A DNA stretch of 64,000 nucleotides from contig OZ025874.1 of the NCBI GenBank assembly GCA_964019415.1, forward strand, positions 2,184,512 through 2,248,511, written 5' to 3'. The stretch is from Ianthella basta. Its lineage: Eukaryota > Porifera > Demospongiae > Verongiida > Ianthellidae. Position numbers and translations under genes: made by a program. A model generated the notes under the pieces. That model did not search any database, was not told where the DNA came from, and saw nothing but the letters and a program-made list of their open reading frames with translations. The stretch's first letter is position 1. Every line of letters starts with the position of its first letter. This document shows, piece after piece, positions 22,179-37,207 of the stretch.

Positions 22179-22377
22179 TTCTTCACCCTCTGCAGTTCCT
22201 GCTCTGCCTGGTGATGTTGGTCGGCCACCATTGCTCGAATAGTGCTCACAGGCACTGCCTTGGTCAGCAGAGAGATAAACTCACTCTCCACACTGCCAGC
22301 ACCATTGGGCACTCCAGCTGTGGAACATTCAGCTCCCTCTACATCACTCACAGTGCCATTCCCCTCAGTCCTTGGTG
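22179..22377 (-). CDS. Exon of the minus-strand CARD/coiled-coil gene (unit B)
   Basis: The minus strand has a clear acceptor (cttttgcatacag) and donor (GAAGAA|gtaaga) around a 199-nt open exon. It reads RTEGNGTVSDVEGAE, then VESEFISLLTKAVPVSTIR and AMVADQHHQAEQELQRVKK, the last part helical and coiled-coil-like. Its start is compatible with a phase-1 intron like the other exons of this family. Since the unit B CARD exon is broken, the exon is probably part of a decaying gene, although it is itself open. Function unknown. Confidence 0.5.
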
Positions 22378-22435
22378 CTGTATGCAAAAGGCAGAACACA
22401 TAACTTGAACAGACCACCAATCAACAGACCAGGTT

Positions 22436-23765
22436 AAAGTGATTCATCAACAAGGCCAATACCCCCCCCCCCCCCTCTCCCTCACGCACCTTGTTAGCAT
22501 AAGCCTGGTACTGTATCATTTTCTAGTCATAAACTACTCTATATAGATGTGGCAGTGACACTCCATTAGCTATTGGCTGTGGCCACAAGGTCACAATTCT
22601 CACCACGCTCTGGATGGCACAGTCAATGCATGCATATGGTTGATGCCCTTCCCACTAGTACAACCTCAACCAATATATGATTAGGCTCCCCTTGAGGAAA
22701 TGTGGCTGCGGTTGTTGTGCCAATACTGACACACAGCCCGCACCGGCCCCAAATAGCACTTATTCTGTGACCACTATTCAACACTCTTTTGGGTTTTATG
22801 AGTTACATGCGTTTGCGTATCACCTTCTACATCTGAATGAAGGGCAGGAGGTATCGGATCCACTTATTTCTTGAGCCTCAAAGCCTGGAGAAATTAACCT
22901 TAACCACAAGGGGATTCCCGGGCACTGAATAATTTCCATCCCAATTTCATTGCAACCTCGCAGAACTGCCCACCAAATGCTAGGGGGTGTCACCGCTGCA
23001 GCAGACCGATGTGTCACTGGTGATCTCCAGTTCTAAGCACCCTCCCCTTGCACATCCCCTATCATGGGAATCACATGTGAGTCGTGGAGGGGGGACAACT
23101 GCTGGCAGGTAGAGCTTGGCTGATGGATACTCTGCACTGGTGAGGTACCCTGCAGTGCATTCTGCTTCTGCCAAAATTCACTAGAAGGGAAGGGAGACAG
23201 GATAACTTAACAGGACAATCTAGTTCATCTATTTTCATTACTCAATGGAGCAATATTCCCAACATTTCAAGTACCATGTGCAAGGTAGTGTAGACGGGGA
23301 CGTGGAAAGTGGCATATTACTACAGTTGATTTCAGAATGGTTGCCCAAATAACAACTAGTAAATCACAAACAAAAGGTACATGGCAAACCTTAACGGAGT
23401 GACAAGATTGTGTAAAATGTGATGTCTACTGGGTCATTTTAGTCACATGTGCCACTCAGACTGCACTCTACGATGCCACACTATCTGTCATATACCATTC
23501 ACAATCTACCATTAGCCATTAGGACAACCTTTCTGAAATAGACTGTAAGTCACAGAGAATATGCTTACATGAAAATGTTTATGCAACACCGAAATGGCTG
23601 CCTCACACAGTGGTACGGTAAACACCATCTTTCTAGAGTAACAGCAGCAGCAAGGTCAGCAGTCGCTCTAACTCATCCTTTAGCACAGCTCAGCATTAGT
23701 TGTCAGAGATTCCTCTGATAGGGGTTTCCTGAATCGGTCAGAAATCCCCTTTCCTAGAAAAATAC
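22436..23765. repeat. Segmental duplication block, copy 2
   Basis: Paralogous to 1-1,440, including the C-run near 22,460, the 65-codon frame at 22,677-22,874 and a MITE at 23,325-23,545. The block ends near TCTAGAAAAATACTGCACAG, just before the large TG tract. Confidence 0.6.
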
Positions 23766-23776
23766 TGCACAGCGCG

Positions 23777-24291
<515 letters not shown>

Positions 24292-24305
24292 GCACACTGC
24301 CTTAC

Positions 24306-24392
24306 CAGGTGAGCTAATTCGCCTTCTCTTGGCCTGTGAACTAGTTGGACCAGACCCACTGGAAGGAGGGCAGTGGGTTGGGATCTGAGGAA
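24306..24392 (-). CDS. Small exon with KRRR nuclear-localisation-like motif (unit B)
   Basis: An 87-nt minus-strand exon has a good acceptor (ctgtttctcttgtag) and donor (CACCTG|gtaagg), both phase 1. It reads PQIPTHCPPSSGSGPTSSQ then AKRRRISSP. The basic AKRRRIS cluster after a Ser/Pro linker could be a nuclear localisation signal. Splice phase and position fit the minus-strand CARD gene. Its donor is followed at once by the head-to-head microsatellite. Confidence 0.5.
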
Positions 24393-25270
24393 CTACAAGA
24401 GAAACAGAGAACAATCCAATGCTTCACCAACTACACTCTACTACACACATGCACCCTGTTACAGTCATGTCATGGCTTCTAGTCCCACTTCAGTAACTCC
24501 TGGTGTCACCCACCACTGCACTTGATCATGTGAATACAGTACAGGTACAGTGGATGTGTACATTCCTCTCATTGTACATTGACGTCATCACACACACACA
24601 AAAGTGCAATGTTCCAATATTGTGCTCACATGATCAATGCAGAGTGCTAATGGGAATTCGGACAAGAAACTAAAAACAACTGCATAATATAGTAAGTGAC
24701 CAGTGTCAAAGTGTTTATGTGTGCAGTACTAATTCCTTCACTGTTCTGTAATAGTTACTTCAACAGTGGTCCATTGGATAAAGTGCCTATCAACTTGTTA
24801 AAGTATTGCTAATACTCCAGAAACTAAACAACAATGAACTAACAGTGAAGCAGCCTATAGCCATTCCTGGTGTGGAAGAGGACTGCTTAGTCTAAGAACA
24901 AATTACTGCAAGGACACTTTGGAGCAGAACAACACCACACAAATGTGCCCATTTAGTTGAGTGCACAGTTCTAATTAAAATGGTACAAACGGGAGACTCT
25001 GCATTTGGGGGGAATCCCTGTGATATGCCATATTAATTAAGTGGGCAGTGGGTAAGCTAACCTGTCTGAGTGGGCGGGGTTCCCCCTCCCCCTCCCCCTC
25101 CAGATAATAGCTGGTATGCTGTTCTTTTACAATAGCCTGTGAGAGAAAGCAAAGAAGGCATACTCTACAAGGACGCATACATCCACACATCACACCATCT
25201 GGCTATATGAATGCACATTCATCAGTTCTGCAGCAGCTTACAATAATGTACACTCACCAAAGAAACTTAC
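24393..25270. other. Intron sequence, no recognised feature
   Basis: Between two minus-strand exon candidates. A C-rich run near 25,080-25,100 and scattered single-copy sequence; no exon or element ends seen. Confidence 0.45.
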
Positions 25271-25541
25271 TTTGTCACGCAGCGTCTGTCCAAATTCCCT
25301 CATTCTAGCATACCCTTTGGCACTGGTCATGATTGAGCATAATTTCTTTAGGCTGGACAGTGTTGCCTGTTGCAGCAGGTGCATAAAGAGAATATCATTG
25401 GCTGTTTTGTGGATTTAGCCTCGTGGATGCTAGTCTCCTGCTCCTCTGATGATGTCATCATGGTAGGCTTCACTAGCAATGTGCTTTGCATCAACATTTG
25501 ACAAAACTGGGGTCTTATAATATTCAGCAGTGACACTACAC
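25271..25541 (-). pseudogene. Second CARD-like exon on the minus strand, frame-broken
   Basis: Bounded on the minus strand by acceptor ttctttctcag and donor GACAAA|gtaagt. One frame gives VLSNVDAKHIASEAYHDDII and, later, KTANDILFMHLLQQATL and AKGYARMREFGQTL. A second frame supplies the middle, QETSIHEAKSTK. Placed in order, these match the plus-strand CARD exons (ILSDVNAK..A..LRRQGII; ETDIDRAKDSE; TANEILYDHL; GFGNTRQLGKLL). The two frames alternate and TAG/TAA stops lie in the main one, so this is a dead paralogue. It shows the two head-to-head genes share the same domain family. Confidence 0.6.
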
Positions 25542-25768
25542 CTGAGAAAGAAACCAAACAGAACCTCCCTCTTAGCTAGCCCATTCACTGTCACAAGCAG
25601 TAACCACAGTAGTAGCTAACTACACAGGGTGGAAAGAGATCTAGCTAGCTATGTATTACGGCTTGGCCTCACAGGAAATACAGCTATAGCAGTAGAAAAC
25701 TGACATCACGTCTAATCATGCATATGTGTGCAATCACAAGAAACGGTATTAAAACACACTATGCAATT

Positions 25769-25770
<2 letters not shown>

Positions 25771-25848
<78 letters not shown>
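25771..25848. repeat. (GT)n microsatellite
   Basis: Pure GT tract, (CA)n in the sense of the minus-strand exon at 25,853-25,913. Confidence 0.96.
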
Positions 25849-25852
25849 ATAG

Positions 25853-25913
25853 TTGCACATACAGAATTGCTCATTCCACTTCAGAATGCACTGGTGCTGT
25901 TTGGCATACAACT
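25853..25913 (-). pseudogene. Paralogue of the small LYAEQLQ-type exon (unit B)
   Basis: Reads LYAKQHQCILKWNEQFCMC after acceptor tcttccctgcag; same position and same adjacent CA tract as at 1,608-1,673. Called pseudogene because the first exon of this unit is broken. Confidence 0.4.
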
Positions 25914-26433
25914 CTGCAGGGAAGATGGCAGATGGTCAGTGGCAGTGTAAGCACGCAGTCAATATGAAGCAGATGCTTTCAACAAACAAAGGACAACACA
26001 AAACAGTGAGTGTCACAAGGTGAATCGAAATAGTTATTCTCCATGACACATGATGAAACTGGACTTGTGGTTTTATGACAGTGTACACTGAGCAGTCCCT
26101 ATATGCCAATGCGTCTAAAAATGTTAACTGACAGAGAAAAACAGCTGGGTGCATTTTGTCATGCCATCAACCCTTTATTGTACATAATAACCCTACACTG
26201 TTTTAAGGGGTAGGGGTAGGGGGAGGGGGGCTATAGTGCATGTAAACACCATTGGGGTTGGAGGATCTATTATGTACACCACAGAGTCTCCTCTACGGCC
26301 ATCTCGTGACTACCACTACTACTAAAGCTGTCAAGAATCCAGATTTTCTTAGAGAGTGGACTCACAGTTTTAAACGTACGTGGATAGATGGAGTGCTGTA
26401 GCTACATACATGCATACAAAGAACATTAGCTAC

Positions 26434-26831
26434 CTTGTTAATCAGTGACAATTGGGTGAAGACGTTGGAATTCCCCCAGAATGCTGAGAAAATCTTGGAA
26501 TCCTTGCACACCAGCGACAGTGATGGCGTTCTTAACACTCTGTAGTATGCGTGAGTTCTTGGCTTCCTTGACCTCCTGGAAGTCCCTCACTGCTCAAGGT
26601 CGTTATCACTAAGGAGATGCTTTTGATGAAGCTTTAACGCCACTGACAAGCTATCCATTCCACTACACAGCTTTCCAGTCCTTTCTCTAATGGATTCCTT
26701 GGCAGCTAGGCTATAAGGGTCTTTGACGAAGGAGGGCCGTTGTGTATACCCAACATCGGGAATGGGTTGGCTCCGAGCCATTAACAGACTCACAAGCGAC
26801 TCGACCACTGCTAAGGCTGTAGCTGTCCCAT
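26434..26831 (-). pseudogene. CARD-like first exon, broken copy (unit B)
   Basis: Homologous along its length to 2,133-2,535. The frame from the matching ATG (26,831) hits a TAG after six codons. Another frame reads FVKDPYSLAAKESIRERTG and CSGMDSLSVALKLHQKHLL, and then a 1-bp deletion near 26,594 shifts it before RDFQEVKEAKN and GVQGFQDFLSILGEF. The donor (ACAAG|gtagct) is kept. Not functional as a CARD. Confidence 0.75.
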
Positions 26832-27044
26832 TGATTTATGCGTCCTCCGGCCAAATTACTAGTCACTACCTACACCCATACACGAAATAGAAGACACGTT
26901 CGATCTTTCTTGGGCATTGACGGCCACTTCCCATAGAAGATTATATGATGACGCAATCGAAACTTGCGGGAATAGTGAAGGGGAAGTCCGTTATCATCGC
27001 TGGCCGACAACTAGATTAACAAGGTGACCCTGTACGGAGACGAA
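26832..27044. promoter_or_regulatory. Bidirectional promoter region (unit B)
   Basis: 213 bp between the relic minus-strand ATG and plus-strand ATG 27,045. It keeps the TGACGCAATC motif (26,949-26,958) and the block AACTTGCGGG seen in unit A, although the minus-strand gene is dead, so it may still drive the plus gene. Confidence 0.45.
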
Positions 27045-27342
27045 ATGACTTCTGGTGAGCAATTGTCCCGTCTCGCGCGCTCAGACTATTTTTATATTCA
27101 CCATCGACCACGTATAAGGGTTGAACTAGAGAAGTAGAGGAGTAATAAATTGGGTCACATGGCCATTGGGAGCGTTGTGCCAATACGCGGGCTCCTATTT
27201 ATAGAAACGAGCTAAGACTGGAATAGTGATTTTGCCTCCGAAATGATTCGGCTATGTTTGCTGTTGATGTTGATTGAGACCGGAAGTTTCCAATAGCTAC
27301 ATAAATTTAATCCTAATTAGACGGAAAAATACTGCACAGTGT

Positions 27343-27434
<92 letters not shown>

Positions 27435-30400
27435 GGTTGCACATACAGAATTGCTCGTTCCACTTCAGAATGCACTGGTGCTGTTCAGCATACAACTCTG
27501 CAGGGAAGATGGCAGCCTTCGGGAGCGTTGTGCCAATACCATAGACCCTACAAGGGTCAATGGCAATACGCAGGTTCCTATTTATAAAAACGAGCTAAGG
27601 CTGAAATAGTGATTTTGCCTCCGAAATGATTCGGCTATGAGACCGGAAGTTTCCAATAGCTACATAGATTTAACCCTATTTAGACTTCTGTAGCTCAGCT
27701 ATGTGTGGTAATGTTTGTAGTGGGAGGAGCACAACAAATGTTGTTATAGTCTCTTGTAACTGATTCCTCTTTTTGTTGGTAAGGATGTTGGTAAGATAGG
27801 CACATATCATCATTGTTACAAAAGAAACGATTGAGAACAGTTGCTAGCGGCCATTTTCCGAAATTATCCGCCCAGGGCGTTCCAGGCCGAGACATGAAAC
27901 CATAATTAGAAAGTCATGTTCCACAACTTCTGGAGATTGCTAGGCAAGTCTGGAGCAGAAGGTTCGCCATTACAATATTAGTTAGCGCTTCGCGTTGACA
28001 GTTACCATTTTCAAAAAAATTATTTCATTCGGTTGTATGGTCTCTCTCTTTCTCTCTCTGGCCGACTAGAGCAAGGCCGACTAGCAATCTTCTATGGCAT
28101 GGGCATGCCATAGAAGATCTGTGCTCATGCGGAGATATAACATAGCATCTGGTAAGTTATTGTCCTGTCTTACGCACCCAGACCATCTTTATCGGCGGCC
28201 AAGCATAAATATAGTTGAATAAGCCAGATGTTCAGTGGTCACTGGTAGCTAACTAATTTGTCACATTCCTGAGCAGTATGCGCTCCTAGTCACACAACAA
28301 GTCACATGCCCCATAGTCATTGAAGTGGACAGCTCGTTTCCAAACATTCTGCACTCCGAAATGACTCAATCAGCGCTACTGTTGAGAATGTTTGAGGCCG
28401 TAGTTTTGTACGTAGATTCGACATCTGTAGCTCAGCTAACTAGCTATGTGTGATATTATTTGTAATGGGAGGAGGGCAACAAATGTCCTTGTAACCTCTT
28501 GTAACTGATTCCTTTATTGTGCATACTATATGTCTACAGATAATTCAGTGGAGGCAATTCTACAAGAATTCAGAGCTGCTGTTTTGAAGGATGTGAATGC
28601 CAAAGTGTGTGCTCCAGAGTTGAGACGTGAAGAGGTAATAGCAGAGGGCACAAAGACTGACATTGCTCAAGCAAGATCTGTGAAAGAGGCAAATGGAATA
28701 CTTAATGACTACCTACGTGAGAATTGCACGTTGGATCAGATAGTGATGCTGTCCAAAGTACTGATGGATGTTGATAATGCCTATAGAAGAACAAGGACAC
28801 TTGGTCAGCGATTGCATGCAAGAACTCAGGGCCTCGGAGGTGGTGGCACACATCAGCAAGAAAGCCAAAATAGATCACAAATCCACCAATCACTGCCCGA
28901 GAATGAAACAAGCGCAGGTGAGGATTCCTTCATGCATGAGGCAATAAAGTATCTGTAGCATCATGTCCCGTGCATGCAATACAATAGTATTAGCACCTTG
29001 CATATGGACAGGTGTTAACATTGTTGCATAGGGCACCCCATGTAAAGTACGTGTAAGTGTGTTTGTGTGCATGATGAAACCATGTATTGGTGATCAGTAG
29101 AAGATTCTATAATTAGAGAAGTTCCCTATCCTTAAGATATGCAAGCTTCTATAACTGTTACTTTGTACTCTGTTACTCCAGGTAATAGCAACAGAAGAGC
29201 ATCTCTGATCTCAGATTCCCCACCCCCATCAACTCTACGACCTGCACGTGTTCTGCTTGTTTTTGCTGTGCTCATTCCATGTGCTGCTGTGGTAGTCAAG
29301 GGACTACCCATCTGTCTACCCCCATGGCCTTTCACTAACATCTGGCAGCGTCAGATGTGCTGGGAAGGCATGCCTTGGCCCTGGGATACCAGTATGGAAG
29401 AAAGTGAACTCTCCACAGCCACTCCAGGTACGTGCATGTTTGCAGCCAGTACCAGTGTATATTGATAGGCATACATATATAGACCATGTGTGGGATGACT
29501 TAAATACATAATGTTGTCAAGAGGCATGCATCATAATGAAAGGCATATTGCTGGATTTACCATCCTATTACACCAGGGTTTGTGTCACAGTTGGTCAGTT
29601 GTAGCTACATACATGTTTTTCCCATAATGAAACATCATACATAGCGCAAATGCCCCCTCTTCTCAAATGCATCACATTTACTTGTAGAAGAATCCTTAGA
29701 GCTATATGTACTGTACAGTGGGATATATTAGCAGGCATGAAATTTGGCTGATTTGCTATAAAAGCTAGGCTTTTGGCAAGTTAAAATTTGGCAGATTCTG
29801 CATCCTAAGTACCGGTGATGTCATTGAATATGGAACTGTTCACTCTGGTTTCATCTCATGTTAGCAGTGTACTTTAATTCATATCTTAGTTCTCTCTTTA
29901 GGCATCACTCTCATTGGTGGTGTAGCTGATGTATGTGCTGTGAGTCGCACTGTGCACAGTGTCAATTATGTAAGAGCCAAACCATTTCAGCTGAACTGGG
30001 CTGGTTGTGCCATATTGGTTGCAGGGACCAAACTGATTTAAGTAAACTAATGAATGTACAAGTGTGAATGTTAACCCTAACTGGTCTTGGACCACTTCAA
30101 ATCAGGTTAATGTTAGCACACATTGTGAACACCCCCTATATAGTCTCGTGCACCAGACCTTCTGTGGAAGGGTCTGGTATTATTGCGTACATTAACTTCA
30201 AATTGTGTCTGTAGGACAAGATCCTGTCCTGGCCAATCAGATTTGCTGATTGCTATTATGACATCAGCCTAAATTTAAAGACATGGCATTGGCTCGCTCG
30301 AAGGATATCATTGGACGTACTGCGACTTTACTCCAGTACACTGCAACAGCAGAGCAAGCCATACAAGCAAAACAGAGTGAACTCGTGCACTCCATACTTC

Positions 30401-32364
30401 ACTCCCCACAGTGCCACCCTACCTAAACATTGTGCAAGAGTTAACCACAATTACATGATAATAGTATTCCTGTGGTACAAGTCAGCTTACACAATGTTAC
30501 CACACCCTTTCACAGGGGGGTCTAGCACGTGAGAATTATAGCCATTGCATATATATTTTTTGTGTACAGATGAGTCATTGAGTACAAGTTCTGTGGTTAA
30601 CGTTACCGACCACCCACAGCCAATGTTGCTTGACAGTGGATTGGACACTGAAGGTTTGCTTTGCATGTTCTCCTAAGTGTTGTGGATATAATGAAGAGTA
30701 TAACAGGTCTTTGCTTGGGCTTTGAAGCTCTATAAAGTGAAAAATTTCTTCTTTGTATACTTGTGGCTATTATATTGCTTGTGTACGTAGATACACCATT
30801 GAGTACAAGCTCTGCGGCTACCACTGCCAATCACCCACAGCCAACGTTGACTAGCACTGTAGTGGACACTGAAGGTTTGTATGTCTTGCTTGCTTGTTCA
30901 CCTAGCTATTTGTGCACTGGTAGATTGATGTTATCAATTCTTGCTTCCATCTTGTAACATGGATGATATGAGCCAATCATGGACCTTTGTTAGCACTCTG
31001 TTCATCTGCTCCTGGATATACATACAGATGTACAGATGGAGAAACCAGATGTGAAGCTTACAACAGAAGAGCTGCATTCCCTTCAGACCATTACTGAAGA
31101 TGATCTTGTGTGGATAGAGATTGGCGTGACTGGAGTAGGGAAGAGCATGTTAGGGAACTTTCTCCTTGGAAAGCATGTGTTTGAGGTCGGAGGTGCCCTT
31201 GTTTCTGTGACTGATAAAGCTCAAGTGAACTGCTCTGTGCTGGACGGACATCGCATGTGCATCGTGGATACTCCAGGCTTTGGCGACACTCATCGCATGG
31301 GAACACAGAACACTGAAGCGGAGAACCTGGCCAATGATGCAGCCCATTTGGTTGTGGAGCTCAGCAAGACCATGCTGATGGCAAGGCATGGTGTTCATGC
31401 TTTCTTTGTGGTTGTTCGAGCTGACAGCAGAGAATTGTTTAGCACCACAAAGCTGTTGGACCTGCTAGATATTCTAGGCAACTATTGGGACCACACCATT
31501 CTAGTGTTGACCCATGGAAAGGGGTTTGACAAGACAAGTGAGGATAAGCAATATGAGAAATTCGAGGCAATGTTAAACAGCCCCGGCTGCCCTGAAATGT
31601 GGAAGACTCTTGTTGAGAAAGTTAACAAGCGATACGTGATTGTAGAGCCTGAGGATTGGAAAGATGACAGAGCATATTATGCAAGAAAGGTTAAGGAGCT
31701 TAAAGAGCACTCCTCTGCCATTGCAGCTGCTCATGGTCCATACAACGACACGTTACATTCCTTGCTAAAAGAATACATTGAGACTGCCAAACTTGAGTTG
31801 CGCAATGAGTTTGAAGATATGGACAGCCCAGAGGCCCAGGTTGCTGCTCTGCAGGTTGCCTTTCAGAATGTCACGGCCATGCTGTACAAGCTCATTCGCA
31901 TTAAACTTGCAGGGGGAGTTGACACTGAGCTGTTACAAGCGATGGCTAAAACAAAAGAAGAAGAACTATCAGAAGTTCGCAGGCAAAGAGACCAGTTACA
32001 TCAGCAGTTCTTGAAAGAGCAGGAAGAAAAGCGCAAGGCTCAGGAAGCAGAAAATAGAGCAAGGGAAGCACAAAGAGTGGCCGAGGAACAAGCAAGGGTA
32101 GCACGTGAGGCAGAAGAAAAGGCTAGAAGGGAATTGGAGGAGTACCTAAAGAAGCCTACATTTGCGGAAAGGGTTGTAGAGGCACGCATTACCCGTGAAG
32201 GATTCTATAAGTGGAGGTATGTGTACATTGCTGAGGCTGAAGATGTGGCTACAGGGATAACAGCTAACGCTAAGAATTACAAGTCCAAAGATGGTGCCAA
32301 GGAACATGCAAGAATTAATCTCAAGGCTATTCTACTGGAGAAAGGCATCATCAGCAAAGATTGA
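27045..32364 (+). CDS. CARD-TM-stalk-AIG1 GTPase-coiled coil-dsRBD-like protein (unit B, complete)
   Basis: Six exons with phase-1 junctions: 27,045-27,054; 28,540-28,917; 29,182-29,427; 30,570-30,653; 30,791-30,874; 31,028-32,364. They sum to 713 codons (712 aa). Order: MTS; CARD-like domain (AILQEFRAAVLKDVNAK ... VLMDVDNAYRRTRTLGQRL); a hydrophobic segment (VLLVFAVLIPCAAVVV) with a Trp-rich PPWPF...MCWEGMPWPW stretch; two 28-residue stalk exons (TSS..., HPQP, VDTEG); GTPase with P-loop GVTGVGKS near residue 300, SVT, DTPGFGD and THGK; a coiled coil; and a C-terminal dsRBD-like module (TGITANAKNYKSKDGAKEHA). AIG1/GIMAP GTPases act on membranes in immune cells and plant defence, and CARDs recruit signalling partners. 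A membrane-tethered defence sensor is an inference. The start rests on ATGACTTCTG|gt being conserved in unit A. Confidence 0.72.
27055..28539. other. First intron of the unit B gene with local duplications
   Basis: Holds a (GT)n tract at 27,341-27,436, a stray minus-strand copy of the LYAEQ-type exon (27,441-27,497), and partial direct repeats of flanking sequence (27,160-27,310 vs 27,525-27,700; the pre-CARD acceptor region at 27,670-27,775 vs 28,415-28,539). A second exon-1-like site at 28,141-28,150 has ATA in place of ATG. A short palindrome TCTTCTATGGCATG / complement sits at 28,088-28,117. Confidence 0.6.
27341..27436. repeat. (GT)n microsatellite
   Basis: About 95 bp of GT, adjacent to the stray LYAEQ-type minus-strand exon. 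Confidence 0.95.
30136..30540. mobile_element. TIR element in the TM-stalk intron (unit B)
   Basis: The left end TAGTCTCGTGCACCAGACC and right end GGGGTCTAGCACGTGAGA are imperfect inverted repeats, and inner CTGTGGAAGGGT/ACCCTTTCACAG also pair. The orthologous insertion at about 52,055-52,450 (unit D) has better ends (TAGTCTCACACGCCAG ... TGCGAGACCAG). The element therefore entered before the unit duplication. No coding potential. Confidence 0.55.
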
Positions 32365-34130
32365 GTGATCTTGTTATTCCACTAGATATGCTTTGTGCAT
32401 TGCTGCACTATAAGCAGGGCCGTCGGAGGTAGTACGGCCGGTACGGCCATGGCAGTACCACTTTTTGAACAGCTAGCAGTTTTTTTTTTAATTTTTAAAA
32501 GCAGTGTTTTTAGCTACTAAACCAGATAGCCCCTACCCTACCTTAACTAACCGTTGAGGAAACAAAGAAGCAATGATCTTAGGTTGTTAGCAGATGCAAT
32601 GAAACAGGAGATATCAAGTAGGGTCCAATACTTCACGATTTGCAAGCACGCTCCTTTCTTTCGCCATGTTTTGTTACGTAATCGATTCAAAACGTAATAA
32701 AGATGGAGGCCAGCAGCGCGTACGTAGGCAATCGACCCACATCACCTGGCGCTACGAAGCATGGCTTGTAGCACCACACGTCAGCGAATCGCTATACCCT
32801 TAACGGTGATGTAATAATTCAAAATGCTCTCATCGTCGAAGCAAGTGGACCTAAGAAACGCCGACAATAGGTGACAAGCCTCATCAGCCTCGCGCAGGTT
32901 TTTAGTACCCTAAGCGTCAATTCGGTGTGAAGGAGATTGTTTCTCGAACTTTCCAAGAGAGCTGGTATACCAGGTGAGGATTTTGCATAAAACCTAGCAA
33001 CTTTGAAATGCTAGCTAGCTACCGGTAAATCAAAGACTAGCTATTGTATCTAAAATTTAGCTATATATACGTATGTGTAGCCTATGCATGGGCACGTATC
33101 TGGCTTCATACAATGCTGAACGTTTAGTAAACATGATTTAGCTGATTTTTGCTGTATATCACTGATATCATTGTGAAATCTATGTAACCGTCTTAAAACG
33201 ACTTACTGACTGATCAAGAGTGCATGCTGGGCTAGCAAAGGCATCACTATTCTTGAGGCACAGATCCCTAGCAAACATTATCTGTATGATAATGAAAAGT
33301 GGCTAAACAAGTATTTCGAGTTAAAAAAACTCGTGGGGCGCCAGGGCGCCCCTGAACCTCGAACTACTTGCTAGCAATTTTCCCATGCACGCTCAGTAAA
33401 TCAGATAGTTGGGGGTACAGTATTGTTGTTGGCCTGAAAGATACATCAAGACACACTAGACCGTTGGGTTTGCAAGAGTTTCAAGTCTCCAGAACAGCCA
33501 GTCATATCCAGTGAAAGCACCCCTACCAAACTGTCAAATGTTTGCCTACTGCTTTTTGATCTATATGACATTCTGAATGAGCAATTGTTACTTTGTGCCT
33601 GGAGGAGGAGTGTGCTGGCTGAAAGGCTACCCTATGATGACTCTATAAGCGAATCATGGCTATAAGTATGTGTCATGATTCGCTGGTCTCCCATTATTGG
33701 CCTACGGGTCACTAGACTTCTGTTGTATTTAGGGCTGTACCTCGCAGGAAAACAGTTAGGTAAGCTTCCTACTACAATACTATTACTTAAACATGTTCTA
33801 GAAACACTTTTCGTTCCTTGGGTACACGGCGAAATCTAAAGAAAGATGATTTTGAGCCTAGCAAAGAGAAAGCGTCGAGCGCGCGGCCATTTTACAATGT
33901 CCTTCAGTGATAATTGGAGCTGTATCGCTCAGAAGAGACGTTCCTTAGGCTTTTTATTAGTATCACTCTATTAACACATGTTTATGACCACATTTCGTTC
34001 GATTCAAACACGGCGAAACGTCATTAGAGAGGATTTAAAGCTTTGTAAAGAACGACTTGAGCGCCGCCATTTGCAATGACAGAAATATATATCAATATCT
34101 ATCTTATTATAATGGAGCTAGGCTGATTTT

Positions 34131-34394
34131 TTGTCCGCACTAATCTCCGGAACCGTGCGGAGGGTTCGCAGAAAACTCGGTCCTAATGATAAAGCGCTAT
34201 CCGGAGGGTGTCTTCGGCTGGGTTTCCCTGCGAAAGCTTGCGAAATGAAGGTTTTGCGCCGACTCGCCATACGTTACTATAGGACACCATATTTGTTTTA
34301 CGGAGGAAAGCGAAGTAGATTACGGAATTTGCGGCTAATTCCTTTGTTACACAACTCCTCCTGGGGAGATGGTGCGACGGCTTCTTTGCTATAG
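34131..34394 (+). other. Unassigned frame inside the large TIR element
   Basis: An 87-codon frame, Arg/Leu-rich, with no recognised motif. Probably chance within GC-richer element DNA. The neighbouring 34,700-34,815 is an imperfect tandem repeat of about 22 bp (CAGGAGTCAGCTCAAGGG-like, about five copies). Confidence 0.25.
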
Positions 34395-35045
34395 TTTTAT
34401 CACAAGTAGAAGGTTGTGAGTGATATAAGCTATATAGCGGAAAGTGCGGTCTTACGCGAGTGAAAGCGGCTCGATGGCGAAAAGATGGGCACAAGTTATT
34501 GGGGGTTAGGCTTGCGCAATGATCTCATGACGTCATCATAATACGTTTCTTCTAAACAAAGCAATTTGCAACCGTTGCAGTGCGCATTATGCCGAACATT
34601 AAGGGCAACACCGGACTAACCAAGAGGTCAAGACATTCAGGGAGCTCTTAGGAACCGACGACAACTGTCAGAACTCCAAGACCATCACTCAATCTTCACT
34701 CACAGGAGTCAGCACCAGGGGAAAAGCAGGAGCCAGCTCAAGGGGAGTCAGCTCAAAGGACCAACCAGGAGTCAACTCAAGAGAACAACCAGGAATCAGC
34801 TCAAAGGGGCCATCATAAGTCAGTTTAATTTGGAGGGCAATACAAGACGCTTGACCTTGCAGAAGGTGATTTGTGGTAGAAGAGGAGCCAGCTGCATGCA
34901 ACTCTATAGCTAACTGCAACTGCAGCATCTATAACCATCACTCAGTAGCCAGTTTTGGAAGTGCTTTGGAAGCACCTGGACATTGGAAGCACCTGCGTTG
35001 GGCACCAGAGCAGAGGAGGGCGCCAAAGGCGCCCTTCTCTGCTAG

Positions 35046-37207
<2,162 letters not shown>

